Notes: a model not told the origin generated them from the letters alone. 64,000 nucleotides of DNA from Channa striata (GCA_033026295.1 CM065185.1:20950001-21014000); one strand, 5' to 3'; shown: positions 44,330 to 55,404, counted from the first letter of the stretch. Made by a program: numbers and translations.

Positions 44330-44990
44330 AGGCCACATTTTAAACCCAAGGATAGGTCCTAAAATAGAGCCTTGTGGAACCCCACAGGACAGAGGAGCAA
44401 AGGAGGACTGGAAGTCTCCAAGTTGGACACAAAAACTTCTGTCCTTTAAGTAGGACCTGAAACAACTCAGAGCGGGCCCTTTATACTGGCCCAGTGTTCT
44501 AAGCGGGGGATCAAAATATCAAGGTCCACTGTATCAACTGCAGCAGTTAAATCCAGCAGAACAAGGACCACACAGTTACCAGAATCAGAGGTTTGGAGAA
44601 TGTCATTAAACACTCATAAAAGAGCAGATTCAGTGTTTTCTCCTGAAACCAGACTAAAAAATCTCCGACAGGTTTTGCTCATTTCAAATTGTTGTGAACT
44701 GACTATAAACAGTTTCCTCTAAACGCTTTGATAAAAAAGTTAATCTGGAGATTGGCCTAAAATTAGCAAGAACAAGTGGATCGAGCCCAGATTTCTTAAT
44801 AAGAGGTTGAACTGTGGCATGTTCAAAATTTCACCATTTATCATGGTGAGAACAGATGGTCCTACAGTAAGAAAAACCTCGTTCACAGGGTGAACTCGAC
44901 AGTTTCAAATGGTCAACAATGTCCTGGACCTGAGACAAGGTGACAGGCTCAAACTGATGAAGGACAGCAGAGCATAAGTGAGGGACTGAC
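44330..44990 (-). mobile_element. CR1/L2-type LINE RT relic
   Basis: The minus strand reads LLDLTAAVDTVDLDILIPRL, then SCFRSYLKDRSFCVQLGD, then GVPQGSILGPI, and upstream of these TILRTI-like decayed RT. These are RT blocks A and B of a CR1/L2-type element. There are no ends or target duplications and the frame is degraded. Confidence 0.7.
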
Positions 44991-45109
44991 GGGTCAAAAA
45001 CAGGACGTTAGTGATGATTTATGAGATAATCACATTTTTGTATCATGAAATATCATTTGACAGTGCATTGTTACAGCCCCAGTGTCAATAAATGAAGGTT
45101 GATGTGAGA

Positions 45110-45850
45110 CATTTCATTTCTGAAGCCCAAATTTGTTATAAGTTGGATGTATTTTGTTCTGTTTGGGGTTTTTACTGCCCTTGTTTTTTTGTGTCCTTGC
45201 ACTTGTTCTTTGCCTTTCATCATCTTCATCGTCATCAACATCATTGTTAGGATTCTGGAATCCACGCTCTCCCCTTCTTGACTGCTTGCCAGAGCACTCG
45301 CCCTTTGCCTTTCGTCATCATCACCCCTGCATGTTTTGTATTTAAGGACTTGCATTGAGTTTTGGGGTTGCTAGTGTGTCATGGTCCGTTCTGGTGCTTC
45401 TTCCTGATCCTTTGATACTGTTGTGAGTCTGTTCCTAGTTTTAGCTTGTAGATCTTCTTGTTTAGAGTAAATTTCTTCCTTTGAGATAGTATTGTTATCT
45501 CAAATGTCTGAGCCAAGTGTAACAGTCTTAGTAGGTAAGGTTTTTGTTATAGTCTAAGTTTCTGTCTATGACTCTAACAGTGTTTTTACCTCGAGAGTCT
45601 GAGTTGAGTGTTACAGTCTCAGTATATGAGTTAATGTTTTGAGTGAGTTTAGTTATAGCCCAAGTCTCTGTCTTTGAGTTAATATTTTCATCTCTTCAAG
45701 TGTTGTGTGAGTGTTATTGTGTCTGTATTTTGTGTGATAATTATTTAACTGTTTTCAGAAGTTCATGTGTTAATAAACCTCCTGCACTCTTGGTCGCTCT
45801 CAGCTTCTGCTTTTGGGTCCTATAGTTACAGTATCCAGTTATGGAAGCTT
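45110..45850. repeat. Unclassified interspersed repeat (copy 1)
   Basis: In reverse orientation it resembles the insertion at 53,540-54,189. Shared landmarks are gttataagttgg and ttttgttctgttt at one end and gggtcctatagttacagta at the other. It is not coding. A CAT-rich stretch lies at about 45,217-45,245. Confidence 0.5.
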
Positions 45851-46765
45851 TACAAAACCACTGTCAGGATTCAGGACTTTTCTTGATGTAGTTTTTGTTA
45901 ATTTCCTGTCTAGGCCTTTTATTTTGTAGTAATGCTTTTTCTTTCTTGTTAGTGTCTTTTGGTTGATTTGCTTTTCTCGTTTGTCCTTATTAGTTTCACC
46001 TGTCTTCCCGTTTATTTAAACCCTGTTCTCCCTTCACTGTTTGTTGGTTCGTCTCTCCCTCACACTGATGTTCATACTCAGACAGTTGTTCGCTCTTCTT
46101 GTCCACAGTTCGTTTGTTCGTGACTGCGCTTGGTCTGAGGTTTGGTTCCTTGTTTCTATCTGTTTATTGTCTCCACCTCAGTTGTTAGTCTGATCACCTT
46201 CTGTCTTAGTTAGTTTAGATCCTTTCTTGATTCTTTTCTGCATCTTTTGTTAGTCTGTTTGTTGTTATAGGGGTTTTTGTTGGGTCACATCTTTTCTCTT
46301 GTTTTAGTTGAACTTTACGTTGAGTTAGTTGCTTGTACTGTATTATTTTCTTCATTAAAGATTCCTTTGTCGTGTTATTTTCGTGCACTCAGTTTTTTCC
46401 GTAGTTTCGGTTTGACTACTTGTTCTTGTCCTTGGTTGGTAAAATTGTCTGCACTTATATATGACTTTTCTACCTGTTGCTACTTAAAGCTCTTCAAACT
46501 GCTTCTTATGTACCCATTCACACACACAATCACACACACATTCGCACACCGATGGGGGACACTTTGACATGTGATCAGAGGAGCCGGGGATCAAACCAAC
46601 AACTGTAGGATTGTTTTTTTAAAAATTTAAATAAATTACTTTTTTACACACCCTGCTGTCGTCATCACCCTGGGTCTTTATTCTACACATTACCTCCAAT
46701 TCTGACAATCACAACCTGCTCTCACAGTGAAAATAGTTCAGATTTTATCTCAAACATCCCAAAAC
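45851..46765. other. Intergenic downstream of V15, no gene seen
   Basis: Pyrimidine-rich sequence without coding pattern. A reversed B-box-like ggggatcaaacc near 46,587 and a nearby tttgacatgtgatcagaggagcc repeat the SINE-like piece at 4,590 and 20,640. Confidence 0.35.
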
Positions 46766-46821
46766 AGTGTGTGTCTCCCTCTAGTGGACGTTGTGGAGTA
46801 TTGTGTTGTCTTTGCTCCAAA

Positions 46822-46859
46822 GGTTTTTGTACAGACTTGTGCTGTTTCCTGTCACTGTG
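46822..46859 (-). other. V15 RSS (22-bp spacer)
   Basis: Heptamer CACAGTG (46,853-46,859), nonamer ACAAAAACC (46,822-46,830); CTCF-like core at 46,775-46,787. Confidence 0.9.
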
Positions 46860-47292
46860 GGCTGCAGAGCACAGTAGTACACAGCAGAGTCAGACAGATG
46901 AAGCTTGTTGATCCTCAGAGGAACATATGTTCCGTTGATTGCAGCATGAAATCTGTCACTTGGGAACTCTGGAGCATTTTCTAGTGTTCCATATGTATCA
47001 CGTCGCAACATGTACTTAGGAAAGTCATTCATCTCTTGTTTGTACCAGAACAAATAAGCAGTGGAGGAAACACTGGTCTCAAAAGTACAGTCGAGTGTAA
47101 CGTCGTCTCCTTCAGCAGCAGTAACATCTGCCCTTGTCTGGGTCACTTTGTCTTCTCCTTTACACTCTGGGGAAGAACAGAACATGTTGAATAAATCTTC
47201 ATTCATCATTGATTGTGTTTGATAAAGAAATACACTGAGTCTTTGTTACCGCAGCAAAGAGCAGCAAGAATAATCCAGAGCCAATGTTCCAT
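46860..47292 (-). CDS. V15: TCR alpha/delta-type V segment, group C
   Basis: Leader exon 47,250-47,292 (MEHWLWIILAALCC); V exon 46,860-47,166, ECKGEDKVTQTRAD. It has TLDCTFE, YLFWYKQEMNDFPKYML and LSDSAVYYCALQ. CDR2 (RRDTYGTLENAPEF) differs in sequence and by one residue from other group C members. The frame is open. Confidence 0.9.
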
Positions 47293-47882
47293 GTGTCCCA
47301 GCAGGTGTAAATGAACAGGAGAAAGTGTGTGATGTTCAACCTTCAGTCTGACAATTGTTCTCTTCACAGCAGCAGTTCTTATTGACACGATGGTTGAACA
47401 CAGTGCACAAGTCGTGCAGCACCTACTTGATAATGTGGCTCCTCTAGTGGAGGGAGACGGTTCACTTCAACAGTGTGGAAACAAGGCTTCCAGCAGCTTG
47501 TCACTGTGTCAGCTGGACACTAACTGGAACAAGTGGTAGAAATTTACTGTTTAATTCAGAGCTTGTACTTTTACTTCTTCAGTGGAGAAGTAAATCAGTT
47601 CTTCTAGTTCTACCAGGCCTTTATTTGTACAAGTGTCTGTATTTCAACTGGACTAAATGTTTCTACTTTTGCCTCCAAGTAAACTGACAATGAAGATCTG
47701 AACAGCTGGTTTGTGTCTGATGTGGATTTGCTGCTCATCTGAATCCTCCAACAGTTTTTCATTAGCAGCTGGAACCACAGTGACTGTGAGAAAGCAGCAA
47801 TGAGCAGAATCCATGTGATATGAAGCTGTGGTTGGAAAACCACTTCCCTCCTCTTTGAAGAGGAGTCAGATATGTGGCTTCA
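47293..47882. repeat. V15-V16 interval
   Basis: Copy of 14,951-15,540, with ctcctctagtgg at 47,439-47,450. No further gene is seen. Confidence 0.55.
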
Positions 47883-47921
47883 GCTTTTTGTACAGCCTCT
47901 TCGACACTTTGTATCACTGTG
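47883..47921 (-). other. V16 RSS (23-bp spacer)
   Basis: Heptamer CACAGTG (47,915-47,921), 23-bp spacer, nonamer ACAAAAAGC (47,883-47,891). Confidence 0.87.
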
Positions 47922-48371
47922 TTTCTCAGAGCACAGTAGTAGAGAGCTGTGTCTGCCAGGGTCAGTGTCCTTATGGTCAGTTCAGTTGTTGAATCTGAGG
48001 TTTGGGATTCGTATCGTTTATCAGGGATGTGCTCATATGTGCTCCATGATTTAGCTCCTTTCCAGAGAATAAACTGAGGAGCCTGAAGGTCAGAATGATG
48101 TTTGTACCAGTCAAGTGTAATTTGGTCTTCCATTGTCTCATAGTTACATCTGAGTTTGACAGTTTGTCCTTCTATCCCACTGACTTCATCTTTTTCAGGA
48201 GAGATTGTGTCTCCAGCTATTAGTCCTGGAAAAAGTAGAGAAAATGAAGCCATTAGATGAACATTGTTGATGAGGCTGAGAGGAGAAGACATTTGATCCT
48301 GTTACAGCCAATAGATATTTGTCCAACTGACCTATGAAGTGAGACAAAGACAGACAGAGGTAGAGCAACAT
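47922..48371 (-). CDS. V16: TCR alpha/delta-type V segment, group D
   Basis: Leader exon 48,332-48,371; V exon 47,922-48,225, GLIAGDTISPEKDEVSG. It has KLRCNYE, LDWYKHHSDLQAPQF and LADTALYYCALR. CDR1 (TMEDQIT) is unlike the other group D members, and the residue before the core tryptophan is Asp rather than Tyr. The frame is open. Confidence 0.9.
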
Positions 48372-48541
48372 GTCTTTGGAGTAGTTGAAGCCAAACAGAC
48401 AGCAGATGAACAATGTTGTTCCACTGCAGGAGAATGAAGCAACTAAACAGCCTCTCTGCTGCACAGCCCTTCTCCTCAACATCAAGCTGATTGTGCTTTT
48501 AGTTCCTCAGACGTTTCTGCTCTGGACACACAGACAATCTC

Positions 48542-48555
48542 ATTGGTTGACGTGG
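48542..48555 (-). promoter_or_regulatory. V16 promoter: CCAAT plus CRE-like core
   Basis: Minus strand CCACGTCAACCAAT, about 170 bp upstream of the V16 ATG, identical to V2 and V7. Confidence 0.55.
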
Positions 48556-49715
48556 ATTCGGTGGGTGGGACCAGCTCATAACCTGTTACTGAGTTTGAAA
48601 AACCAGTGTTGAATCTGTTAAAATTATTAATGTGAGCAGAACACTTTTGAGAAGCATTTCAAAGTGAAACTGTGATGTCCTGTCATCATTTGTCCTCAGT
48701 GGACACTGTCTTTGTACTTTGGACTTTTAGTGATTACACTGGGTACGTTGGACATTAGTAACCATGTAACTGAGAGGAACCAGCTTTCTCGGGTAATCGG
48801 GGAACCATGTTTAAATGCATTTACATGAAGCAGAAGAGTAACGTGGTTTCCCTCCACCTCAGACTTATTTTAATACCTGGTGCATAGATTTAACTGAATA
48901 TTGAGAAAATTTCTCTCTCTTTGTGCTCGTGTCGCAGTTGGAAAAGGAAAAGATTCCAGAGTAATCAGCGTTCTCCGACAGAAATCTACCCTGGGAACCA
49001 GGTTTTTCTAAGCCCCTACCCCGGTGGGGCCAGCTCATAATTGTTGTTCAAAGATATGATTATCATCTCTCCAATGTTAGACAAAGTCAGGTCATGCAAA
49101 AATGTAATGTTTATTTATATGTATAGATATTTTGTTTATTTTTTATAGTAAATATAAAAAACATAACATATAACAAATCAAATTTTCTTTTATAAATGTT
49201 CTTTGGTGATTCATCTTTCCTCCAACACTAATAACCAACCAGACTTCCACCATTAGTGACAATATAGATCGATTGTCCCTACAAGTCCAGTAAACTGTCC
49301 TGTGGGTCGTGTTCTAATGTTGACACGATTCTCAGTTCTGTGGGTTGAGGTCAAATTCTAATTTGGCTGTTGACATCTGTTGACTTTGAAGTCACCAACA
49401 CTTTGAGACAGAGATCGAAACACCAGAAGATCTATGTAGTATATGTGGTGGACTGTGGCTCAGGAGGTGGAGCAGTCGACCACCAATATCAGGGTTGTTG
49501 GTTTAATTCCCTTTGAATTCATCAGACTGAAGAAGTGAAGTGGAATCAGTGACTCACCACGTCTACAGCAACATCGCTACCTCTGAATGGGATGTGCACT
49601 TCCTGTGGTTTTTCATCTGCAGCTTTAGCAGAAAGAATTACGTTTTTAGTCAGGAAACAGGTTTTAATTAAAGTCAAAATCATTTTATCAAAGGTCTTTT
49701 CTTATCAGTGTGTGT
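48556..49715. other. Intergenic between V16 and V17
   Basis: About 48,580-49,020 has no recognised content. 49,380-49,700 matches the V4 and V20 downstream block (4,989-5,340) and contains the A-box and B-box-like pair at about 49,455-49,510. Confidence 0.4.
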
Positions 49716-49762
49716 CTCCCTCTAGCGGACGTTGTGGACTATTGTGTTGTCTTTGCTCCAAA

Positions 49763-49800
49763 GGTTTTTGTACAGACTTGTGCTGTTTCCTGTCACTGTG
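49763..49800 (-). other. V17 RSS (22-bp spacer)
   Basis: Heptamer CACAGTG (49,794-49,800), nonamer ACAAAAACC (49,763-49,771). The CTCF-like core at 49,716-49,728 reads CCGCTAGAGGGAG, a change still allowed by the CTCF consensus. Confidence 0.9.
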
Positions 49801-50262
49801 GGCCTCACAGCACAGTAGTACACAGCAGAGTCAGACACTGCAGCAGAGATGATGATCATGGTGATTTGTTTGTCTTCAACTGTAACGTTGTATCGAGGAT
49901 TTGGACTAATTACTATTCCTGTTCCTGTGTGAGAGATGAGGAACTGTGGAGGTTTTCCTGGATATTGTCGATACCAGAAGAAATAATCATCAGCTGCTGC
50001 TTGTCTGGAGAATTTGTAGGACAGAGTAACATTTCTGTCTTCTAAAGTGAACTGTTCATTGTTGGCTGCAGTCAGATCTTCACAGCTGACACCTGAAGGA
50101 ATAGAGAGAATTTTCTGTTATTTCATGATGTAAAAAGCTCAATGTACAATCCACAGGAACATGTTACTGTAGTAAATAAACGTTTTGTTCTGCGTGAACT
50201 AACACACCAGTTAAAGTGACTAGAAACAGGAGAGACACCAAAGACGAGTCTGATGACGCCAT
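49801..50262 (-). CDS. V17: TCR alpha/delta-type V segment, group A
   Basis: Hand-spliced. Leader exon 50,208-50,262 encodes MASSDSSLVSLLFLVTLT with a GTGTG donor; V exon 49,801-50,092 gives GVSCEDLTAANNEQF. The frame is open: TLSYKFS (Cys to Tyr), DDYFFWYRQYPGKPPQFL, SPNPRYNVTVEDKQIT, VSDSAVYYCAVR. Its FR3 is that of V5 and V21, whereas FR1 is of the SCED type, so it bridges the two subtypes. The leader and the promoter are unlike other group A members, and no CAGGAAGT is seen. It lacks an ATG-started frame through the V exon. Confidence 0.9.
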
Positions 50263-50684
50263 GTTGAATCCAGTTAATGTTCTTTATGTTGGACTCAGCT
50301 GAATGTGGACGTTTGTGTCTCTTCTATAGATCAGTAACATCTCAGCTCCTCCCTGAATCTCTCAGTCTCTTGTGTTTCCGCTTCCTCCTGGCAGCAGCTT
50401 TTAGTTTTAGTTGTGGCTGGGAAGTTATTTGTCTTTTAGTGGTTTAGACTTTAATCATCTGCAGGATGTCTTGTCACCAGCACTGATCATATAATCCACC
50501 AGCTTCTATAATTACTGGACTCAGCAAAACACAAACAGAGGTTTTGTCACAAAAGTTAATTTAAATTGGAACATGGAAATTTAACAAATAATAAGAAGAC
50601 CCAGGACCGAACCCTATGGTTCACCTCATCAAATCAGAACTCAGATATAAAATAAAAACTTCAATAGCATCTTAGATACTAGTT
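50263..50684. other. V17 upstream region
   Basis: V17 promoter region, then unrecognised sequence with a LINE RT relic (acccaggaccgaaccctatg) near 50,600. Confidence 0.35.
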
Positions 50685-51430
50685 ACTTATGGGCTAAGTT
50701 CAGTGAACTGACTGTGAACTTATTACTAACAACAGTGTATCTCCACAGTATCTATGGAAACATATTTGTTGTAACTTGCCGGAATAACAAGATGAAAATA
50801 ACAAAAAGACACACAGTGTAAGAACTTTGAATTGAAGGGTACTTACTAAATAATAAAGTGTAACAATGGTGTAACTACAGATAAGAAGAAGGTAAGAGGT
50901 CCCACTTTAAATTACAGCCTTCATTTGTTGTAGCTACTGTTTAACAGCAGGTGACAAAGGGCTTTAGATATAGACATTTTTGAGAAAAGCGGCGGCAGCA
51001 CTAACCTACATCCATCATATCATAATACCTATCATAAGATTTAATAATCATCAAGTGGTTTAGAATACTAACGTTCAACTGGATTAAATTGGTTTCTCAT
51101 GCTTTGATGCAATGAAAGGAAAGCAGATTTTTTTTTCTCTGAAGTTGATATGAACCGTTGTACAGTAGGTTCGATAAATGAGGGCTGTAATTTAAAGTGG
51201 AGCGTCTCATCTCTTTCTAATCTCTAGTTATACTGTAATATCAGCACTTATCGTGTAATTATTTCATAAGTTCCCCCTAACCTCTTATTAAAATCTTTTA
51301 TTATTACCCTGTCATTCCGAAAGGTTTGCTCGTCGTTATCAAGGAACAAGTCGTATCCCTCGGTAATGTGGTGGTGCACTGATGTTACTAAACGCACTAA
51401 GTTCACAGTACTTACCCAGTACGTCACGGG
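50685..51430. repeat. Foldback (inverted-repeat) element
   Basis: Two arms of about 230 bp face each other. The inner parts are cccactttaaattacagcct (50,901-50,920) and, reversed, ccactttaaattacagccct (51,181-51,200). Outer parts share taactacagataagaag versus taactagagattagaaag, and actgtgaactta near 50,710 and 51,400. There is no coding sequence. It resembles a MITE or foldback transposon; the family is not identified. Confidence 0.6.
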
Positions 51431-51710
51431 CTGTGAGCAAGAGCGTTACCCAAACTTCTTTTAACATTATTTTCATATCAAACCTGTTATAAACATGAAC
51501 TAAAGTCCATTTGTCTATAATTTTAACATTTTATCTTGTTAAAGGTTGTGAAGGGGCTGGAGCCCATCCAGTCTGTTACTGGGTGAGACAGTTCACCAGT
51601 CTATCACAGGACTACACACAGAGACATTCACATCTACAAGCAGTTTAGAGTCTCAGTTAAAAACTCACTTAACACTGTGACTCAGAATGTAGGAAATCAT
51701 GTAGAAACTT
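51431..51710. other. Intergenic, no gene seen
   Basis: Short stretch between the foldback and the Tc1 relic; the end (from about 51,660) matches 26,250 onwards. Confidence 0.35.
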
Positions 51711-52222
51711 TTCAGACGCCCCCTTTACCAACAACCTGATGGTCACTCTGACTGAGCTCCAGAGATCCTGTGCGGACAAAGTTCCAGAAGGACAGCCCTT
51801 CATCGATCTGGGCTTTATGGCACATTGGCTAGAAGGAAGCCTCCACTCAGTCCAGTCACATGAAAGCTGCTTGGAGTTTGTGTAAACCCACCTGAATTAC
51901 TCTCAGACTGTGAGTTAACAAGCTTCTCTGGTCTGATGAAACCACGTTTTAATATTCTGGCATCAGTTCTAAATGTTACGTCTCGTGGTAAGCAGGGACC
52001 ACTCATCAACTGATACCATCTCTACAGTGAAGCGTGGTGGTGACAGCATCATGCTGTGGGGGTGACAGGGACTAATAGACTGGTCAGGGTTGAGAAAAAG
52101 CTGAATGGAGTAAAGTACAGAGATGTCCTCAATGAAAAACTGTTCCACCAACAGTCTCCATCCAACCTGACTGAGACTGAAGGAAAGACAATTGGTAGAA
52201 AATCCCTCAGTCCAGTTGTACA
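51711..52222 (+). mobile_element. Tc1-like transposase relic (copy 2)
   Basis: Sister of 26,300-26,875, with the same decayed segments (TELQRSCADKVPEGQPF, WLEGSLHSVQSH, MGVTGTNRLVRVEKKLNG). It lacks the part around DLNPIELLW present in the first copy. Confidence 0.75.
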
Positions 52223-53150
52223 AAGCTTCAACTTTTAACTTTATTTATTTAGCGCCAATTTATAACAAGGTCATCTCAAGACACTTTACAAAATAAAGTC
52301 AAAACAATACAAACATTTAGAGAAAACCGAACAAATCCCCCTTTAACGGAAGAAACCACCAGCAGAACCAGGCTCAGGGTGGATGGACATCTGCCTTGAC
52401 CGGTTGGGCTGAGTGGAAAGTGGAGAGAGAAAAGAACAGAGCAACAAAAGCAACAACAAAACATTGGGCAGCTTAGTGGGACCAGTAGCTGCGCACTGGA
52501 GGACACACAGCGCCAAATCCGGGGACACCTGAAGACAGGGACAGAGAGGGAGAAAGACGACTACAGGACAAAGAAGATACAGAGTTAATGTCATACAGTG
52601 GTGACATTATATATGTGGGGTGAGAGGAGAGAGTGAAGAGAAGAGGAAAGTGGCTCAGTGCAGAGCCCCCCAGCAGTCTAAGCCTATAGCAGCATGACTA
52701 TAACCAACTATAAGCTTTATCGAAGAGGAAGGTTTTGAGCCTAGTCTTAAAAGTAGAGAGGGTGTCTGCTTCCCGAATCTGGACTGGGAGCTGGTTCCAC
52801 AGGAGAGGAGCTTGATAGCTAAAGGCTCTGCCTCCCATTCTGGGAACCACAAGTAGGCCTGCATTTTGGGACCTAGTGGTCCAGTAGGATGATATGGTAA
52901 AAAGAGATCTTTTAGCTATGATGGACAGGTATGTTAGGTATGTTGTGTCAAACTCAAAAATACTCGTGGCTGTAACTGCTGCCAAAGGACAGACAGGAGA
53001 ATGTCCTGTAGCCATCAGACTTCTGTTTAAATTTAGGGACAGAAAGGAGCACCGCACCCTTGGAGCCAAGATCATGATAAGCAGTATAAGGTTTAAGGAG
53101 ATCAGATAAGTAAGAAGTTTCTCTAAGCAGCTTCAAAGTTTTCATGGATT
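52223..53150 (-). mobile_element. L2-type LINE 3' relic (copy 2)
   Basis: Sister of 26,876-27,615, but more complete in the L2 3' region (aaaccgaacaaatcc, then ccagcagaaccaggctcag) and without the 32-bp RTE tail. The decayed C-terminus of another LINE lies at 52,920-53,145 (LLKPYTAYHDLGSKGAVLLS). Confidence 0.7.
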
Positions 53151-53539
53151 ATCCTTTTACAATGACGAAGTATCTGCCTACAGTGTTGATGTCAGAGAAA
53201 ATACATTTTACAACATTTCGTTATTATAAGAGAATTAGTTCGATGAAACAGTTTATTCTAGTTTAGTTCTAGTAGTTCATTCTACTGGACTTAGCTAGCT
53301 AAACAATCCAACGTGACTTCACTTAGGCAATCGATAAACATAATAATAAACAAACACAGCGATAACAGTGGTGTTTAGCTAGTCAAAGCAAAGCAAGAGA
53401 TAGAGACGGAGAATTCTAGCAGGACAAGCTAGAGCTCAAGTTAGTTTAATATATGAGGGGAAGAATATGAGCCTCTAAAATTGTTAGGATATGTTCAGTT
53501 TTTTTACCTGTTAAATGCTTGAGACTTTTGAGTCAAGAT
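53151..53539. repeat. V18 downstream block, first part
   Basis: Matches 27,616-28,085 and 34,346-34,840 up to the insertion at 53,540. No gene is seen. Confidence 0.55.
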
Positions 53540-54189
53540 GTTGTAATGGTTACCGTAACTAGATACTGTAACCAAAGAAACTGTAACTACTGGACCCAAA
53601 AGCAGAAGCTGAGACACGCAGAGTGTGCAACAGGTTTATTTGCACATGAAATACAGTTATAAATTATCACATGAACTACAGATCCTATGACGCTTAACAC
53701 ACAGATCTGTGCTCAAACAAAACTCTCTCAGAGGTTTAACAATACTAACTCACAACAGTATGAACCTAAAGGCACAGACCTGTGCTCTAACAAAACTCTC
53801 AAAAGCTTTAACAATGTTAACTCACAAACAGCATAAACGCAAGCAAGACTCTTAGGCTATAACAAAACCTGAACTGCCAAAACTATCTACAGACTCACGA
53901 CCAGTATTAAGGGCTGGAGATCAGGAAAGGCTGAACGAGATCAGGGAGACGTGCCAGAACGAACCAGGACACACTAGCAACCCCAAACTAAATGCAAGGC
54001 CTTAAATACAAACATGCAGGGTTAGTGATGACGATGATGATGAAAGGCAAACTGTGAGTGCACTGGTAACCAGCAGAGGAACAGAGGAATGCTGCAGGGA
54101 CACACACAAAACAGAGAAATGAATGCCAATATACAAGTTAAGAGCAGTGAACAACTAAACAGGGACAAAAAGCACCTAACTTATAACAG
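53540..54189. mobile_element. Unclassified ~650-bp insertion (copy 2 of repeat)
   Basis: The paralogous sequence at 28,085 reads through without it (gagtcaagatgtaaaagag). Here agatgt occurs on both sides, a 6-bp target duplication. The insert starts tgtaatggttaccgtaac and ends acctaacttataac. In reverse it resembles 45,110-45,850. No coding capacity or LTR pair is seen, so the class is open. Confidence 0.6.
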
Positions 54190-54873
54190 ATGTAAAAGAG
54201 AAATTTTTTTATGCCTTTCCTTCCTTTATTTTATTTTTTCAAAGTTAAGCACTTTATTTGAACATTTTTATTCTTGCTTATTTTGAATTTGTCGAATTTG
54301 TTGAAATATGTTTTTGTTTTGTATTGAATTCACTTGATTTGACAGTCAAGTATTGATTACATGCAGGCTGCTTAATGATACATCACAGTAAATAGTTAGA
54401 CATAATCTTCTGGACCTTTGATTCCAAAACATTTGTGTAACCAGACCTCTTTAAATTTTAGTTGAACACCCCTGGTCTAGTGGATGTTGTGGAGTATTGT
54501 GTTGTCTTTGCTCCAAAGGTTTTTGTTCTGCTTTGTACGACTTTGGCTGTTTCTGTAAAACCAGAAACACAAAACTTGAAATTAAAAGTTCTACTAATAA
54601 AAGGACCCAGCATTGAACCCTGTGGTTCACCACGAGATAACAGGTGAGAAAAAAGTAAAACAGAAACTTCTTTTACTGATAAAAACAGGAGATATCAGTA
54701 TTCAGGGGCAGTTTAGAGTCTCCAGTTAAACCAGCTTCAGGTCTTTGGACTGTAGTTGTAAAAAGACATTGATGTCATCTGAGTGTCTGTGCATGAAACA
54801 TCACATTGTCTCTTATTCTGAGTTTGATCATCTTTTCTTTACTGTCACGAACCATCAGTGTAACAGTGTGTGT
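54190..54873. repeat. V18 downstream block, second part
   Basis: Matches 28,086-28,763. It contains the second solo RSS-flank relic at 54,474-54,560 (nonamer-like ggtttttgt at 54,518-54,526) and a LINE RT relic near 54,604. Confidence 0.6.
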
Positions 54874-54920
54874 CTCCCTCTAGTGGACGTTGTGGAGTAT
54901 TGTGTTGTCTTTGCTCCAAA

Positions 54921-54958
54921 GGTTTTTGTACAGACTTGTGCTGTTTCCTGTCACTGTG
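54921..54958 (-). other. V18 RSS (22-bp spacer)
   Basis: Heptamer CACAGTG (54,952-54,958), nonamer ACAAAAACC (54,921-54,929); CTCF-like core at 54,874-54,886. Confidence 0.9.
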
Positions 54959-55404
54959 GGCTGCAGAGCACAGTAGTACACAGCAGAGTCAGACAGATGA
55001 AGCTTCTCGATCCTCAGAGGAACTGATCTTGATTGCGAATCTAATGTGGATGAAAATCTCTCTCTGAACTCCTCCGCTGTGTTTCCTTCATCCTGGATAA
55101 ACCGACTCAGTATAAACTCGGGCCTGTTGTTTCCATCCTGTTTGTACCAGTAGAGATAATTATTAGTCGAACTGCTGTTGTACAGACAGCTGAGTGTTTC
55201 TGTCTGTCCTTCAGTTGCAGTCACATCCCTTTCTGGTTGCAGCACGTTGTCTTTTTGTCCTCTGCATTCTGTCAAACACCAACAAACAGCATCAGTGTGA
55301 TGTTAAAGAATCCTGTCAATGTTGGACTGATGTCAAAGAAACAGAGTTGTTCTCATACCAAGGCACATAGCAGCCAGCAGCACTGAGATGAACAGAGGCG
55401 TCAT
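54959..55404 (-). CDS. V18: TCR alpha/delta-type V segment, group E
   Basis: Leader exon 55,359-55,404 (MTPLFISVLLAAMCL); V exon 54,959-55,268, ECRGQKDNVLQPERDVTA. It has TLSCLYN, YLYWYKQDGNNRPEFIL and AEEFRERFSSTLDSQ, then SVPLRIEKLHLSDS and AVYYCALQ. The last 25 or so residues and the DNA beyond are the group C sequence, the same as the V3 fragment. The body is otherwise unrelated to group C, so the exon is chimeric. The frame is open. It is the only group E V exon in the window. Confidence 0.9.

Noticed and set aside
45071..45355. Minus-strand open frame with DDE-like runs
   Set aside because: Its composition comes from a CAT-rich simple stretch, and no domain is visible.
54921..55026. 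Plus-strand open frames over V exons and RSSs (for example the repeated frame beginning CLPLVDVVEYCVVFAPKVF)
   Set aside because: They are antisense shadows of the conserved FR3/RSS cassette and recur at every V. They have no splice or domain structure of their own.
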